Part shown: positions 1 through 7,947 of the stretch, one piece after another
Numbering within the stretch: the first letter of the stretch is position 1
Layout: each line of letters opens with the position of its first letter
Origin: an uncultured Clostridia bacterium
Lineage (GTDB): Bacteria > Bacillota > Clostridia > TANB77 > CAG-508
DNA: 27,309 nucleotides
Assembly (NCBI GenBank): GCA_934155265.1
Contig: CAKPGU010000020.1
Location: 1 to 27,309 of the forward strand
Reading direction: 5' to 3'
Program-made: the position numbers and the translations under genes
Notes under the pieces: model-generated
What the model was told of the DNA's origin: nothing
Databases searched by the model: none
Seen by the model: only the letters and a program-made list of their open reading frames with translations

Positions 1-118
1 TGTGGTAAAAACATTATATCATATTGGTATTTCCTTTTTTTATTCTTTAGTGTGACATATCTATTGTAAACCTATATCTTGACATTTTTGAATATAAGAA
101 AGTAATATAAAAAATATA

Positions 119-898
119 TTAAGAACCAGCGCCGATTCTTAATATATCATTATAAGTCACGAATATAGTTAAAGCCATCAAAATTGAAAAACCTAATAAT
201 TGGATTTTAGCTTCAGTTTCTAATTTCATAGGTTTTCTTCTAATTACTTCTATTAGTAAAATTAATATTTTTCCACCATCTAATGCAGGAATAGGTAATA
301 GATTTGTTACTCCCAGTGATACTGATATCACAGCTAATAAATGTAAATAGTTTATAATTCCATTTGTTTGTACTACAACTTCTGAAATCCCAACAATTCC
401 TACCATTTGATCTGCTTGAATTCCACCTGTTATTAATGTTTTTATACTATCAAATATTGTTGCTATAAATTTTCCAGTTCCTTTTGCCCCATAGTATATC
501 CTATTAAAAAATGTATCTTTAGCAGGATCAACAAATTGTATTCCCACTGTTGATACCAATATAAAATATACTAATATTCCAAATACTATATTTACTGTTG
601 CACCAGCAACAACAATAGCCATTCTTTTCCACACATTCGCTTTTGAAAATGAACCTTCTGCATCTGATTCTTCTGTCTCTCCTTCCATACTACAAAAGCC
701 ACCAAGTGGTATCAACCTTATTGAATATTTTGTTTCTTTTCCTTGTTTCTGCCAAATTACTTTTCCAAATCCAATAGCAAATTCATTAACCTTTACTTTA
801 CATAGCTTAGCTACAATACAATGGCCTCCTTCATGTATAAGAATTAAAAATCCTAGCAAAAATATTATTTTTATTGCATTAATTATAAAACTAATCAA
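119..898 (-). CDS. rseP: RseP/RasP-type site-2 protease lacking a PDZ domain
   Basis: This is a membrane zinc metalloprotease of the M50 (site-2 protease) family, which cuts transmembrane substrates such as anti-sigma factors inside the membrane. The zinc motif HEGGH is at residues 22-26 in the first membrane helix. The second conserved motif, NLLPIPALDGG, is at about 199-209 and holds the third metal ligand, Asp207. The start is a TTG preceded by AGGAGG nine bases upstream. At 259 aa it is clearly shorter than the usual gram-positive protein (about 340 aa or more). The periplasmic loop after the second helix goes straight into the post-PDZ segment with no room for a PDZ domain. It is the last gene seen of the pyrH-frr-uppS-cdsA run, 39 bases after the zeta-toxin-like gene. 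The family call is secure; the substrate is unknown. Confidence 0.9.
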   Translation of the reverse strand: MISFIINAIKIIFLLGFLILIHEGGHCIVAKLCKVKVNEFAIGFGKVIWQKQGKETKYSIRLIPLGGFCSMEGETEESDAEGSFSKANVWKRMAIVVAGATVNIVFGILVYFILVSTVGIQFVDPAKDTFFNRIYYGAKGTGKFIATIFDSIKTLITGGIQADQMVGIVGISEVVVQTNGIINYLHLLAVISVSLGVTNLLPIPALDGGKILILLIEVIRRKPMKLETEAKIQLLGFSILMALTIFVTYNDILRIGAGS

Positions 899-937
899 AT
901 TATACTTCCTCCTATATCAGACATACAATAAATCTAC

Positions 938-1939
938 TTATCTACCATCACCATTATTCTTCTTATCATTTTCTTTTACATTAGCTTTTTTTTTTGTAAT
1001 TTTAGATTGGTACTCATTCATTAAATCTAATACCATTCCTTTTTCTACGTCGCTAGCTTCTCTATCATTCATAGAGTTTAAAACATCTTTTATTCTAGGT
1101 TGTAAAGTTTCAATAACTCTATCATATTCTTCTTCTCTAGCACCTAATACTGCTGCTTTTGCATTTTTATATCCAAATTTTCTAGTATATTTTGAAACCG
1201 CTCTTTTATCCTTCAAAGCTAATTTAATCTTTTCACTTTCTGAACTGTTATGTGATGAATATACATTTATAGGCTGATCTGGTGATTCACCTCTTGTAAA
1301 TATTTCTAACACATCATATTTCCCTGTATTTTCTATATAATCTATTGTATTTGGCATACCTACATATGTTTGATTATGGTGATTAGTTGTTACTAATCTT
1401 CCCCATCCTTTTGTTCTTACTTGACCTTCATATCTCTCTAATATTGACATTCTACTTTCTAAATCACATGTAGCAATTCCTCTTACAACAACTGTATATC
1501 CAAGATCTTGTAATTCTGTAATTGATTCATCTGCAATTCTATTATTTTTCATTGTTCCTTCAAATATAATGTTATACTTTTCTCTACGTAATTCTTCAAA
1601 AAGTTGACTAGTCCATGTATTGCTTTCTTGATCTGTTATTTCTGTATACATTTGTGGATACAATTTAGCAATTTCTTCGCTTTGAGGATGAAATGGCTTT
1701 ATTTCATCACTATTAATTATTATTACATTGTCATCCATAAACATTTTTGTAGAATAACCAATTATTCCACTTTTTCCAGCACCTGTTTGCCCTCCAATAA
1801 TTACTGCTATTGGATTATCTACTGGAATTTTTCCACCTGTATATATTCTTTTAATTGTTTGATAATATTGCTCATGTTCTTTATCTGTTAATTTATATTT
1901 TTTCAAGATTTCTTCTTTATTTATTTCCACTTTACTCAC
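938..1939 (-). CDS. Zeta-toxin-family P-loop kinase
   Basis: This 333-aa protein has the features of the zeta toxin family, which phosphorylates UDP-N-acetylglucosamine and so blocks peptidoglycan precursor synthesis. A Walker A motif GQTGAGKS lies at residues 50-57. It is followed by the zeta-type segment INSDEIKPFHP, in which Asp78 matches the proposed catalytic acid of the family. A basic, charged C-terminal third follows. Translation starts at a GTG that overlaps the end of the preceding 63-aa gene by 8 bases, indicating coupled translation as in toxin-antitoxin pairs. It sits between cdsA and rseP, where dxr is usual in related bacteria. That it is toxic, and that UDP-GlcNAc is its substrate, are inferences from the family. 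It could also have a housekeeping kinase role. Confidence 0.82.
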   Translation of the reverse strand: MSKVEINKEEILKKYKLTDKEHEQYYQTIKRIYTGGKIPVDNPIAVIIGGQTGAGKSGIIGYSTKMFMDDNVIIINSDEIKPFHPQSEEIAKLYPQMYTEITDQESNTWTSQLFEELRREKYNIIFEGTMKNNRIADESITELQDLGYTVVVRGIATCDLESRMSILERYEGQVRTKGWGRLVTTNHHNQTYVGMPNTIDYIENTGKYDVLEIFTRGESPDQPINVYSSHNSSESEKIKLALKDKRAVSKYTRKFGYKNAKAAVLGAREEEYDRVIETLQPRIKDVLNSMNDREASDVEKGMVLDLMNEYQSKITKKKANVKENDKKNNGDGR

Positions 1940-2123
1940 CTTTTACTTCTTTTCCATATATATTTATTATTTTATCTATTATTTCTTCATCCCCTTGGTA
2001 CATTCTTGTTTTTTCTTTAAGTAGTTTTTGCAATTTATCTTCTGAATTTTCCTCTCTAGATGTTCTAGCGATTTTTGCTGCCATTATTTCTACTGCTATT
2101 TCTAGTTTAGTATTTGCATTCAT
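1932..2123 (-). CDS. Small charged protein, putative antitoxin of the zeta-like kinase
   Basis: This 63-aa, predominantly helical, charged protein has no membrane segment and no motif I can name. The start is supported by an AGGGGTG ribosome binding site just upstream. Its last codons overlap the GTG start of the zeta-like kinase gene by 8 bases, so the two are translationally coupled. Antitoxins of zeta toxins are small helical proteins encoded directly upstream and overlapping in this way. The antitoxin call therefore rests on position and size, not on sequence recognition. It follows cdsA by 29 bases in the same transcription direction, so it is probably transcribed with the housekeeping operon. 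Confidence 0.7.
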   Translation of the reverse strand: MNANTKLEIAVEIMAAKIARTSREENSEDKLQKLLKEKTRMYQGDEEIIDKIINIYGKEVKGE

Positions 2124-2152
2124 TTTATCACCCCTATTATTATATATTAAAT

Positions 2153-2968
2153 TTATATGAAACTAAATAATACATAAGCAAATGGTGCTAAAAACATTAA
2201 ACTATCAATTCTATCTAACATACCACCATGCCCTGGTATTAAATTACTATAATCTTTTATATTTACATATCTTTTTATACTTGATGCTGCAAAATCTCCA
2301 ACTTGACCAATCATGCTTAATATTGCTGTTACAATTACAACAAATAAATATGAATATTGTAAGTCAAAAATTTTATTTATAGCAAGTGTATATAGCACTG
2401 CAATAACAACTGCTCCTATAATACCTGCAATACATCCTTCTATTGATTTTTTTGGACTTACCTCGCTAAATTTGTGTTTTCCAAATCTTTTTCCAATTAC
2501 ATAAGCAAATATGTCTGTTCCCCAAGCTGCAATTATTGCATACCATATAAGTATTCTACCATTTTGTATTCCTCTTAATAATGCTAAAAATATTATGCAT
2601 CCAATAACATATATTGTTCCAAAAAGTGTATATGCTATATCTTTAAAATTTATTTTCATGTTTGTAATTATCACATGTAAAAATAATATGAGTAATATTG
2701 TTGGTATTATTAGCATTAATACTTCGCTTTGTAATTGTACATTTAAATTATCTGGTACTATATGAATCAATGCAATTAAAAGACATGTTAAATATCCAAG
2801 CCATCTTACAGGTTTTGCTTCTTTTGAAACTGCATTAAAATATTCTTGCATTCCTAACATTGCTATAAATGCTAAAAATATATCTACTACATATTTATTT
2901 CCAATTGTTAATATTATTACAACCAATGGAAATCCTAATAGAGCTGATGTTATTCTTTTTATATCCAT
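2153..2968 (-). CDS. cdsA: Phosphatidate cytidylyltransferase (CDP-diglyceride synthase)
   Basis: This integral membrane enzyme makes CDP-diacylglycerol from phosphatidic acid and CTP, the branch point of phospholipid synthesis. The protein is a chain of hydrophobic helices ending in the family signature at about residues 224-252. Within it SSIKR, then KD, then GHGGMLDRIDS are visible. The start is placed at 2968 (MDIKRITS) because an AAAGGAG ribosome binding site lies just upstream. A longer frame could begin at 3046, but it would overlap uppS and add an unusual highly charged N-terminus of 26 residues. Length is then 271 aa, normal for CdsA. It lies between uppS and the small putative antitoxin gene. 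Confidence 0.93.
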   Translation of the reverse strand: MDIKRITSALLGFPLVVIILTIGNKYVVDIFLAFIAMLGMQEYFNAVSKEAKPVRWLGYLTCLLIALIHIVPDNLNVQLQSEVLMLIIPTILLILFLHVIITNMKINFKDIAYTLFGTIYVIGCIIFLALLRGIQNGRILIWYAIIAAWGTDIFAYVIGKRFGKHKFSEVSPKKSIEGCIAGIIGAVVIAVLYTLAINKIFDLQYSYLFVVIVTAILSMIGQVGDFAASSIKRYVNIKDYSNLIPGHGGMLDRIDSLMFLAPFAYVLFSFI

Positions 2969-3011
2969 ATTTTCTCCTTTTTCTTTGCTTTTATTGCCAA
3001 TTTTAGTCTTT

Positions 3012-3725
3012 CTAATTTGCACCGAATTTTCTTGTTCTTTTTTCATATTCTATTATTGCATTATCTAAATCTTGTTCTGTAAAATCCGGCCAATTTTTAT
3101 CAACAAATAGAAATTCTGAATACACCACTTGCCAAGGTAGAAAATTACTTAATCGCTGTTCGCCACTTGTTCTTATAAGTAAATCAGGATCAGGTTGACC
3201 AGCTGTGTATAAATTATCTGTAATTGTTTTTTCATTAATGTTTTCTATTTCTAATTGATTATTTTTTACTTGTTTTACAATATTTTGAACTGCTTTTACT
3301 ATCTCATCTCTTCCACCATAATTTAATGCAATATTAAATGTTACTCCTGTATTATTCTTAGTCCTTTCCATACAGTTTATAATACTTTTTTGCATTCCTT
3401 GTGAAAGTGCTGTGATATCCCCTAAAACTTTTACTTTAATGTTTTCAGAGTCTGCTCTTTTACTATAGTCATCTAAATAACTTTGCAATAACATCATAAG
3501 TGCATTTACTTCTTCTTCTGCTCTTTTCCAGTTTTCAGTTGAAAATGCATATACTGTTATATATTCTAATCCAATTTTGTTTGCATATCTTACTATTTTT
3601 TCTAATGTTTTTGCTCCTGCTTTATGACCAAAACTTGCTGGTTTTCCTTGTGCTTTTGCCCATCTTCTATTACCATCCATTATTATTGCTATATGTTTTG
3701 GCATATTTTCTTTGTTAAATTCCAT
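3012..3725 (-). CDS. uppS: Undecaprenyl diphosphate synthase (cis-prenyltransferase)
   Basis: This soluble enzyme condenses isopentenyl diphosphate units onto farnesyl diphosphate to make the C55 carrier lipid for cell wall polymers. The N-terminal motif MDGNRRWA (residues 16-23, catalytic Asp17) is present. So are the central YAFSTENW motif and the C-terminal motif DLLIRTSGE followed by SNFLPWQ, all diagnostic of cis-prenyltransferases. Length (237 aa) is typical. A GGAG ribosome binding site lies eight bases or so before the ATG. It follows frr by 15 bases and precedes cdsA by about 43 bases, the classic order of this operon. Confidence 0.96.
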   Translation of the reverse strand: MEFNKENMPKHIAIIMDGNRRWAKAQGKPASFGHKAGAKTLEKIVRYANKIGLEYITVYAFSTENWKRAEEEVNALMMLLQSYLDDYSKRADSENIKVKVLGDITALSQGMQKSIINCMERTKNNTGVTFNIALNYGGRDEIVKAVQNIVKQVKNNQLEIENINEKTITDNLYTAGQPDPDLLIRTSGEQRLSNFLPWQVVYSEFLFVDKNWPDFTEQDLDNAIIEYEKRTRKFGAN

Positions 3726-3740
3726 TTTTTCTCCAATCTT

Positions 3741-4289
3741 TTATACACTCATGATTTCATTTTCTTTGTTTGCAAGTATTTTATCAATTTCTTCTATATT
3801 TTTGTCTGTTATTTTTTGAATTTCTGTTTCTGCTACTTTTAATTCATCTTCTGTTATTTCACTATTTTTTTGTTTTGCTTTTGCTTCGTCAATTCCATCT
3901 CTTCTGATTGATCTTATTGCAACTTTAGCTTCTTCAGCTATTTTTTTGATTTCTTTTACTAATTCTTTTCTTCTTTCTTCATTTAATTCTGGAAAAGCTA
4001 GTCTTATTACTTTTCCATCATTATTTGGATTAATTCCTATATCTGATGCTAAAATTGCTTTTTCTATATCTTTTAATACACTCATATCCCATGGTTGTAT
4101 TACTATCATTCTTGCTTCTGGAACTGAAATTCCAGCCATTTGATTTATTGGTGTTGGTGTTCCATAATAATCTACTTTAACTTTATTTAATATTGCTGGG
4201 TTTGCTCTCCCTGCTCTTATTTCTGATAATTTTTCTTGGTATGCACCAATTGATTTTTCCATTCTTTCTTTTAAATTTGTATAATCCAT
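3741..4289 (-). CDS. frr: Ribosome recycling factor
   Basis: This factor splits post-termination ribosomes together with EF-G. The 182-aa protein shows the whole family layout. The N-terminal helix contains the EIRAGRANPAIL segment, and the domain with PINQMAGISVPEARMIVIQPWD follows. The C-terminal helices carry ELVKEIKKIAEEAKVAIRSIRR. Length is close to the usual 185 aa. The ATG has a purine-rich AAGGAAGG site upstream. It sits between pyrH and uppS on the same strand, the standard position. Confidence 0.97.
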   Translation of the reverse strand: MDYTNLKERMEKSIGAYQEKLSEIRAGRANPAILNKVKVDYYGTPTPINQMAGISVPEARMIVIQPWDMSVLKDIEKAILASDIGINPNNDGKVIRLAFPELNEERRKELVKEIKKIAEEAKVAIRSIRRDGIDEAKAKQKNSEITEDELKVAETEIQKITDKNIEEIDKILANKENEIMSV

Positions 4290-4322
4290 TTTCGTTACCT
4301 TCCTTTTCTTTATTTTTTACAC

Positions 4323-5030
4323 TTAAGATACTATTGTTCCTATTTTTTCACCTTTAACAGCTCTAACTATATTTTCTGGATCAGCAATTCCAAATACTAA
4401 TAATGGTATATTATTATCTCTACACATTGCTGTTGCTGTTGAATCCATTACTTTTAAATCTCTATTTAATACATCTAAATATGAGATTTCTTCAAATCTT
4501 ATTGCATCTTTTTGTATCTTAGGATCTGCAGAATATACAGCATCTATTGCTTTTCCAAGTAATATAATATCAGCTTTGATTTCTGTTGCTCTTAATACTG
4601 CTGCCGTATCTGTTGTGAAATATGGATGCCCTGTACCACATGCAAAAATTACTACTCTTCCTCTATTTAAATGTTTTTCTGCTTTTCTTTGTATAAATGG
4701 TTCTGCAATTTCTCTCATTTCAATCGCTGTTTGTACTCTTGAATGTATTCTTCTTGCCTCCAATGCATCTTGTAATGCTAATCCATTCATTGCTGTTGCA
4801 AGCATTCCCATGTAGTCGGCAGTTGTTCTTTCCATTTCCATTCCTTGTCTACCTCTCCAAAAATTGCCTCCTCCAACAACTATTGCAACTTGAACTCCCA
4901 TTTCTACTACTTCTTTAATTTTATCACATATTTTTCCTATAACCTCAGGATTTACTCCTGTTTTTTGCTCCCCTGCTAATGCTTCTCCACTTAATTTTAG
5001 AAGTACTCTTTTATACTTTGCTTCTGACAT
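4323..5030 (-). CDS. pyrH: UMP kinase
   Basis: This enzyme phosphorylates UMP to UDP, feeding pyrimidine nucleotides and UDP-sugars. The 235-aa protein belongs to the amino acid kinase fold. KLSGEALAG is at the N-terminus, the glycine-rich VVGGGNFWRGR is at about residues 50-60, and the FACGTGHPYFTTDTAA segment is central. These are typical of bacterial PyrH. It is the first gene of the frr-uppS-cdsA-rseP run. rpsB and tsf, its usual upstream neighbours, are not present in this window. The 91-base gap to the upstream 150-aa gene shows no clear terminator, so transcription from upstream is possible. Confidence 0.97.
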   Translation of the reverse strand: MSEAKYKRVLLKLSGEALAGEQKTGVNPEVIGKICDKIKEVVEMGVQVAIVVGGGNFWRGRQGMEMERTTADYMGMLATAMNGLALQDALEARRIHSRVQTAIEMREIAEPFIQRKAEKHLNRGRVVIFACGTGHPYFTTDTAAVLRATEIKADIILLGKAIDAVYSADPKIQKDAIRFEEISYLDVLNRDLKVMDSTATAMCRDNNIPLLVFGIADPENIVRAVKGEKIGTIVS

Positions 5031-5121
5031 TTTGGTATCAATCCTTTCCTTTAGAACATTTTTTTATGTCCTATTTTATTCGGTGTTATTTTATCATACT
5101 TTTATTAAAATTAGTAGTGTT

Positions 5122-5574
5122 TTATAATATTTTTAAAAATTTCTTTATCATTCTTACTATTCTACTAAATATATTTTCATTATATACTGTTAATTGTTTG
5201 CCTTCTGAATTATTATCATTTTCCTTATTAATATTTTTTACTTTATTTTTAAATAAAGTATTTGGATTATATTTTTCTCTTAATGTTTCTTGATACATAA
5301 TTTCATTTTTTTTATATTTTTTTATGAGATTTTCTTTTTCTTCAGATGTACACCAGTATTCTAAATTTAAATATTCTATTATTGGTTCTGTATCCGAAAA
5401 TTTAAATTGAGGAATTATAGGTTTATTGATTTCAATATTTATATAATAAAACGGATTTCTATTTTCTTCAAAAAATTCATATAACTTCCTTGGTAACATG
5501 TTTTTATATTTCTCACCCAATAAATTTATAAAACAAAACACTTCACTATAACTATTGCTTTGTTCATCTTCCAT
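5122..5574 (-). CDS. Unknown 150-aa protein coupled to the ART-HD gene
   Basis: I cannot assign a named family with certainty. The protein is soluble and charged. The N-terminal half reads as a helical region with FCFINLLGEKYKNMLPRK, and the middle contains LEYWCTSEEKENLIKKY. The C-terminus is basic, ending in a run of Lys and hydrophobic residues that could be an amphipathic helix. It resembles short uncharacterised proteins I recall from clostridial genomes, but no function is known to me. Its start overlaps the end of the ART-HD gene by 11 bases, so the two are translated together and may form a complex or an effector-regulator pair. It precedes pyrH by 91 bases. Confidence 0.8.
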   Translation of the reverse strand: MEDEQSNSYSEVFCFINLLGEKYKNMLPRKLYEFFEENRNPFYYINIEINKPIIPQFKFSDTEPIIEYLNLEYWCTSEEKENLIKKYKKNEIMYQETLREKYNPNTLFKNKVKNINKENDNNSEGKQLTVYNENIFSRIVRMIKKFLKIL

Positions 5575-7615
5575 TTTCTTTTTTTCCTTTCATTTTCTCT
5601 TGTAGTTTATTTCTTATTTTTTGTGGAACCTGAGCTATTTTTGATAATATTCCTTTTTCCTCACTTTCATCCATAAATTTTTTTCTTATAAAATCGGATT
5701 CATCATTTGTTTTTTCTTTTTCTATTTCTGTTTTATTTCTATATTTCTCAAATTTTTGCTCTTTATGTCTTTTTACTTTTTCTAGTTCACTTTCCACCTG
5801 TTTTAGTTGTTCATCATCATATGTGTCTAGAATATTGGGTAAATACTTATTAGCTTCATATGCCGCACTTACTAATGTCTTGCTTTCTTCAAGTGCTAAT
5901 CGCCTTGGGTCTAAATCACTTATTCTAACTCTATCTAGTTTATCTGCGTCTTTCATACAATCAAGTAATATTTTGTATCTCTGTCTTCTATCTTCTGGTA
6001 CATTCTTCTCTAAATCTCTTTTGTTTTCACTTGATGATTTAGAATGTTCTGAAATTATAAATTTTATTAGTTCTACCTCTTCTTCTGTATAATTTTCAAA
6101 TCTTTCTTGATCTTCTTCTATAACTTTTTTTATACTATTACTTCCGTGTTCAGTATCTTCATAATCATTCACTCTTCCTATATCATGATTCTGCACAGCA
6201 GTTAACAATATTTCTGTATCTCTTTTGTTTAAGGCCATCTTTTGAGCTAAAACTAAAGCAAAAAAATCTACTTTTCTTGTATGATTTTTTCCATGAACGT
6301 CACTATCATACTGTAATTTATCTTTTTTTATTTTTTTATCTTGTTCTTTTAATATTTCTAATTTACCACCTTCTTCTATTTTCCTAAACAAATCCTGTAA
6401 TTTTTCTTGTTTTCTACTTGGATTATTATATTTATTTTCTTCATTGGATCTTTCAAATAATTCTTTTCTGTATTCTTCTTTATTCTGCAATTTATTTTTT
6501 ATTTCTTCTAATCTTATTTCTAATAATTCATCAATATTAATATCTTTTGCATTTTTCATTTCTACAATATTTTCGCCTAGATTTCGAACTTCATAAGTAC
6601 ATGGTAACAGAAGCAATTCGTTTTCAGAAACCTGTGCAGCTTTTCCAACATTAAAAAGTGGTAAAACTAAATCTAGTGGAATTGCTTTTGTACCTTTTTC
6701 TAAGTCTCTTTGGTATAAAATTTTTCTTTGTCCTATAATTTCTTCTATTTCTCGCGAAGTACTAGTTGAAATTACTTGTGAATACAATACCTTGTCTCCA
6801 TCAGTTCTTGATTTTCCTATGCCTTCTCCTACTCTATATACTCTAATATTATCAGAAATCTCAGGGAATTTTTTTAAAATTTCATCTAATTTCAACAATG
6901 AGTCTACTCTTTCCGATAAATCAGAAGGGATCATCCCACCTCTTAAAACTTCTATATACTTTGATGAAAGATGTTGTTTATATTCCTTTAAAATTTTTAT
7001 ATCATCATCTGGAATTTCAGGTATCCCTCCATACATACTTTTTAATAATCGGTCTTGTGCAAAATATGAAATATTTCTTTTTGATAAATCTACTACATAT
7101 TTTTCTTCATTTATTTCCATGCTATTATTTATAAAATATTTTATAATTTCTTCTGTACTTTCCAATTTTTCATTATTTAACATAATTTCATTTGTTCTAG
7201 AAAGAGTATGAGTTCCTGCATGTTCTTTATATAATTCATATTTGTGTAGATACTCTTCATACAGTTTTCTAGTTTCATTTGAAAGTTTACCATTTTTTAT
7301 TGCATCCGCTACTTTTTCTATCACTTCTTGTGGCAAAGAACGATCTAGTTCTGAAAAGTATTGTGAAATCCCCATTTCTTCACAATATTTTTCTATCAAT
7401 TTATCTGTCTCTTCATATATTTCTGGTATGGTTTCTGAGTCACAAATTCTTTCCTCTGATCTACTATATAAATTATCACAATATAAGTTTATTCTTTTTT
7501 CCTTTGGTGCTACAGAGGTTATTTTAATATTTTTTTCTGCATCAAAGTGCTTTTCTGCATTTAGTACTATATTTTCAATAAAGCTTAAAACTTCTTTCTC
7601 TTTTTGAAATTCCAT
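5564..7615 (-). CDS. ADP-ribosyltransferase-like plus HD phosphohydrolase fusion protein
   Basis: This large soluble protein (683 aa from the ATG at 7615) has two recognisable enzymatic parts. At about residues 230-350 there is an R-S-E type ADP-ribosyltransferase pattern: Arg in RVYRVGEG (about 259), STS in SQVISTSTSRE (about 283), and ENE before LLLLPCTYEV (about 331). At about 435-600 there is an HD phosphohydrolase pattern: HGKNHTRKV, then NHDIGR, SEHS and KDADKLDRVR. These supply the expected His, His-Asp and Asp metal ligands. The N-terminal 200 residues and the charged C-terminal tail are unassigned. There is no signal peptide. The 7615 ATG has only a weak GGGG site, and the frame continues upstream, suggesting a frameshifted 5' end (see 7695-7829). 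The HD substrate (nucleotide or other phosphoester) is unknown. Domain calls are by motif only. Confidence 0.72.
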   Translation of the reverse strand: MEFQKEKEVLSFIENIVLNAEKHFDAEKNIKITSVAPKEKRINLYCDNLYSRSEERICDSETIPEIYEETDKLIEKYCEEMGISQYFSELDRSLPQEVIEKVADAIKNGKLSNETRKLYEEYLHKYELYKEHAGTHTLSRTNEIMLNNEKLESTEEIIKYFINNSMEINEEKYVVDLSKRNISYFAQDRLLKSMYGGIPEIPDDDIKILKEYKQHLSSKYIEVLRGGMIPSDLSERVDSLLKLDEILKKFPEISDNIRVYRVGEGIGKSRTDGDKVLYSQVISTSTSREIEEIIGQRKILYQRDLEKGTKAIPLDLVLPLFNVGKAAQVSENELLLLPCTYEVRNLGENIVEMKNAKDINIDELLEIRLEEIKNKLQNKEEYRKELFERSNEENKYNNPSRKQEKLQDLFRKIEEGGKLEILKEQDKKIKKDKLQYDSDVHGKNHTRKVDFFALVLAQKMALNKRDTEILLTAVQNHDIGRVNDYEDTEHGSNSIKKVIEEDQERFENYTEEEVELIKFIISEHSKSSSENKRDLEKNVPEDRRQRYKILLDCMKDADKLDRVRISDLDPRRLALEESKTLVSAAYEANKYLPNILDTYDDEQLKQVESELEKVKRHKEQKFEKYRNKTEIEKEKTNDESDFIRKKFMDESEEKGILSKIAQVPQKIRNKLQEKMKGKKENGR

Positions 7616-7694
7616 ACATATATTATCCCCATTATTATTAGGTTCTAAGATTACTGATAATGTTCTATTAGTAGTATTTCTATATATTTCAATA

Positions 7695-7829
7695 TTAAAT
7701 CCAAGTCTTTTTATAATTCCATTGCTTCCGGGTTCTTATTTCTGTTAAAATTTTTCTTAATTCATCATCTTTTTTATCTCTATATTGCATATCTGTTAGT
7801 ATTTTATATCCAATATTTTTGTTTTCCAT
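7695..7829 (-). pseudogene. Probable frameshifted 5' end of the ART-HD gene
   Basis: A 44-codon frame starts at an ATG at 7829, 11 bases after a good AAGGAG ribosome binding site, and stops at 7695. About two-thirds of the way through it, a +1 shift near 7735-7739 would lead into a frame (EPGSNGIIKRLGF and onward). That frame stays open through 7616 and joins the ART-HD frame at its ATG at 7615. With the shift the gene would code for about 755 aa. The protein-like character of the joined reading, and the lack of a good ribosome site at 7615, favour one gene interrupted by a one-base change. A sequencing or assembly error, a real mutation or programmed frameshifting are all possible. A separate 44-aa gene is less likely. 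Confidence 0.6.
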
Positions 7830-7921
7830 TATAAATACTTCTCCTTGTTATTAGATTATCATATTTATTAATTTTTAGCTATATTTTTTATAAAAGTTCA
7901 TTGTATTTTTTTAATATAAAA

Positions 7922-7945
7922 GAGACTGCAATGCAGTCTCCTTAA
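7922..7945 (-). terminator. Intrinsic terminator of the 63-aa gene
   Basis: Nine-base arms (GAGACTGCA at 7922-7930 and TGCAGTCTC at 7932-7940) form a hairpin. Read on the minus strand it is followed by TTTT. It lies immediately after the stop of the small gene at 7948-8139. Confidence 0.8.
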
Positions 7946-7947
7946 AA

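Noticed and set aside
13..18. Minus-strand TATAAT at the left edge
   Set aside because: No -35 box at the right distance and the gene it would serve lies outside the window.
79..108. Plus-strand TTGACA followed by TAATAT at an 18-base spacing, near the 3' end of rseP
   Set aside because: It would only drive antisense transcription into rseP. AT-rich sequence gives such matches often, and no plus-strand gene follows.
2969..3046. Longer N-terminus for CdsA starting at 3046
   Set aside because: It overlaps uppS, adds a highly charged stretch not typical of CdsA, and a good AAAGGAG site supports the start at 2968.
7695..7735. Programmed +1 frameshift site in the ART-HD gene
   Set aside because: No recognisable slippery codon with stop and stimulatory structure as in known +1 sites, so a plain indel or sequence error is the simpler reading.
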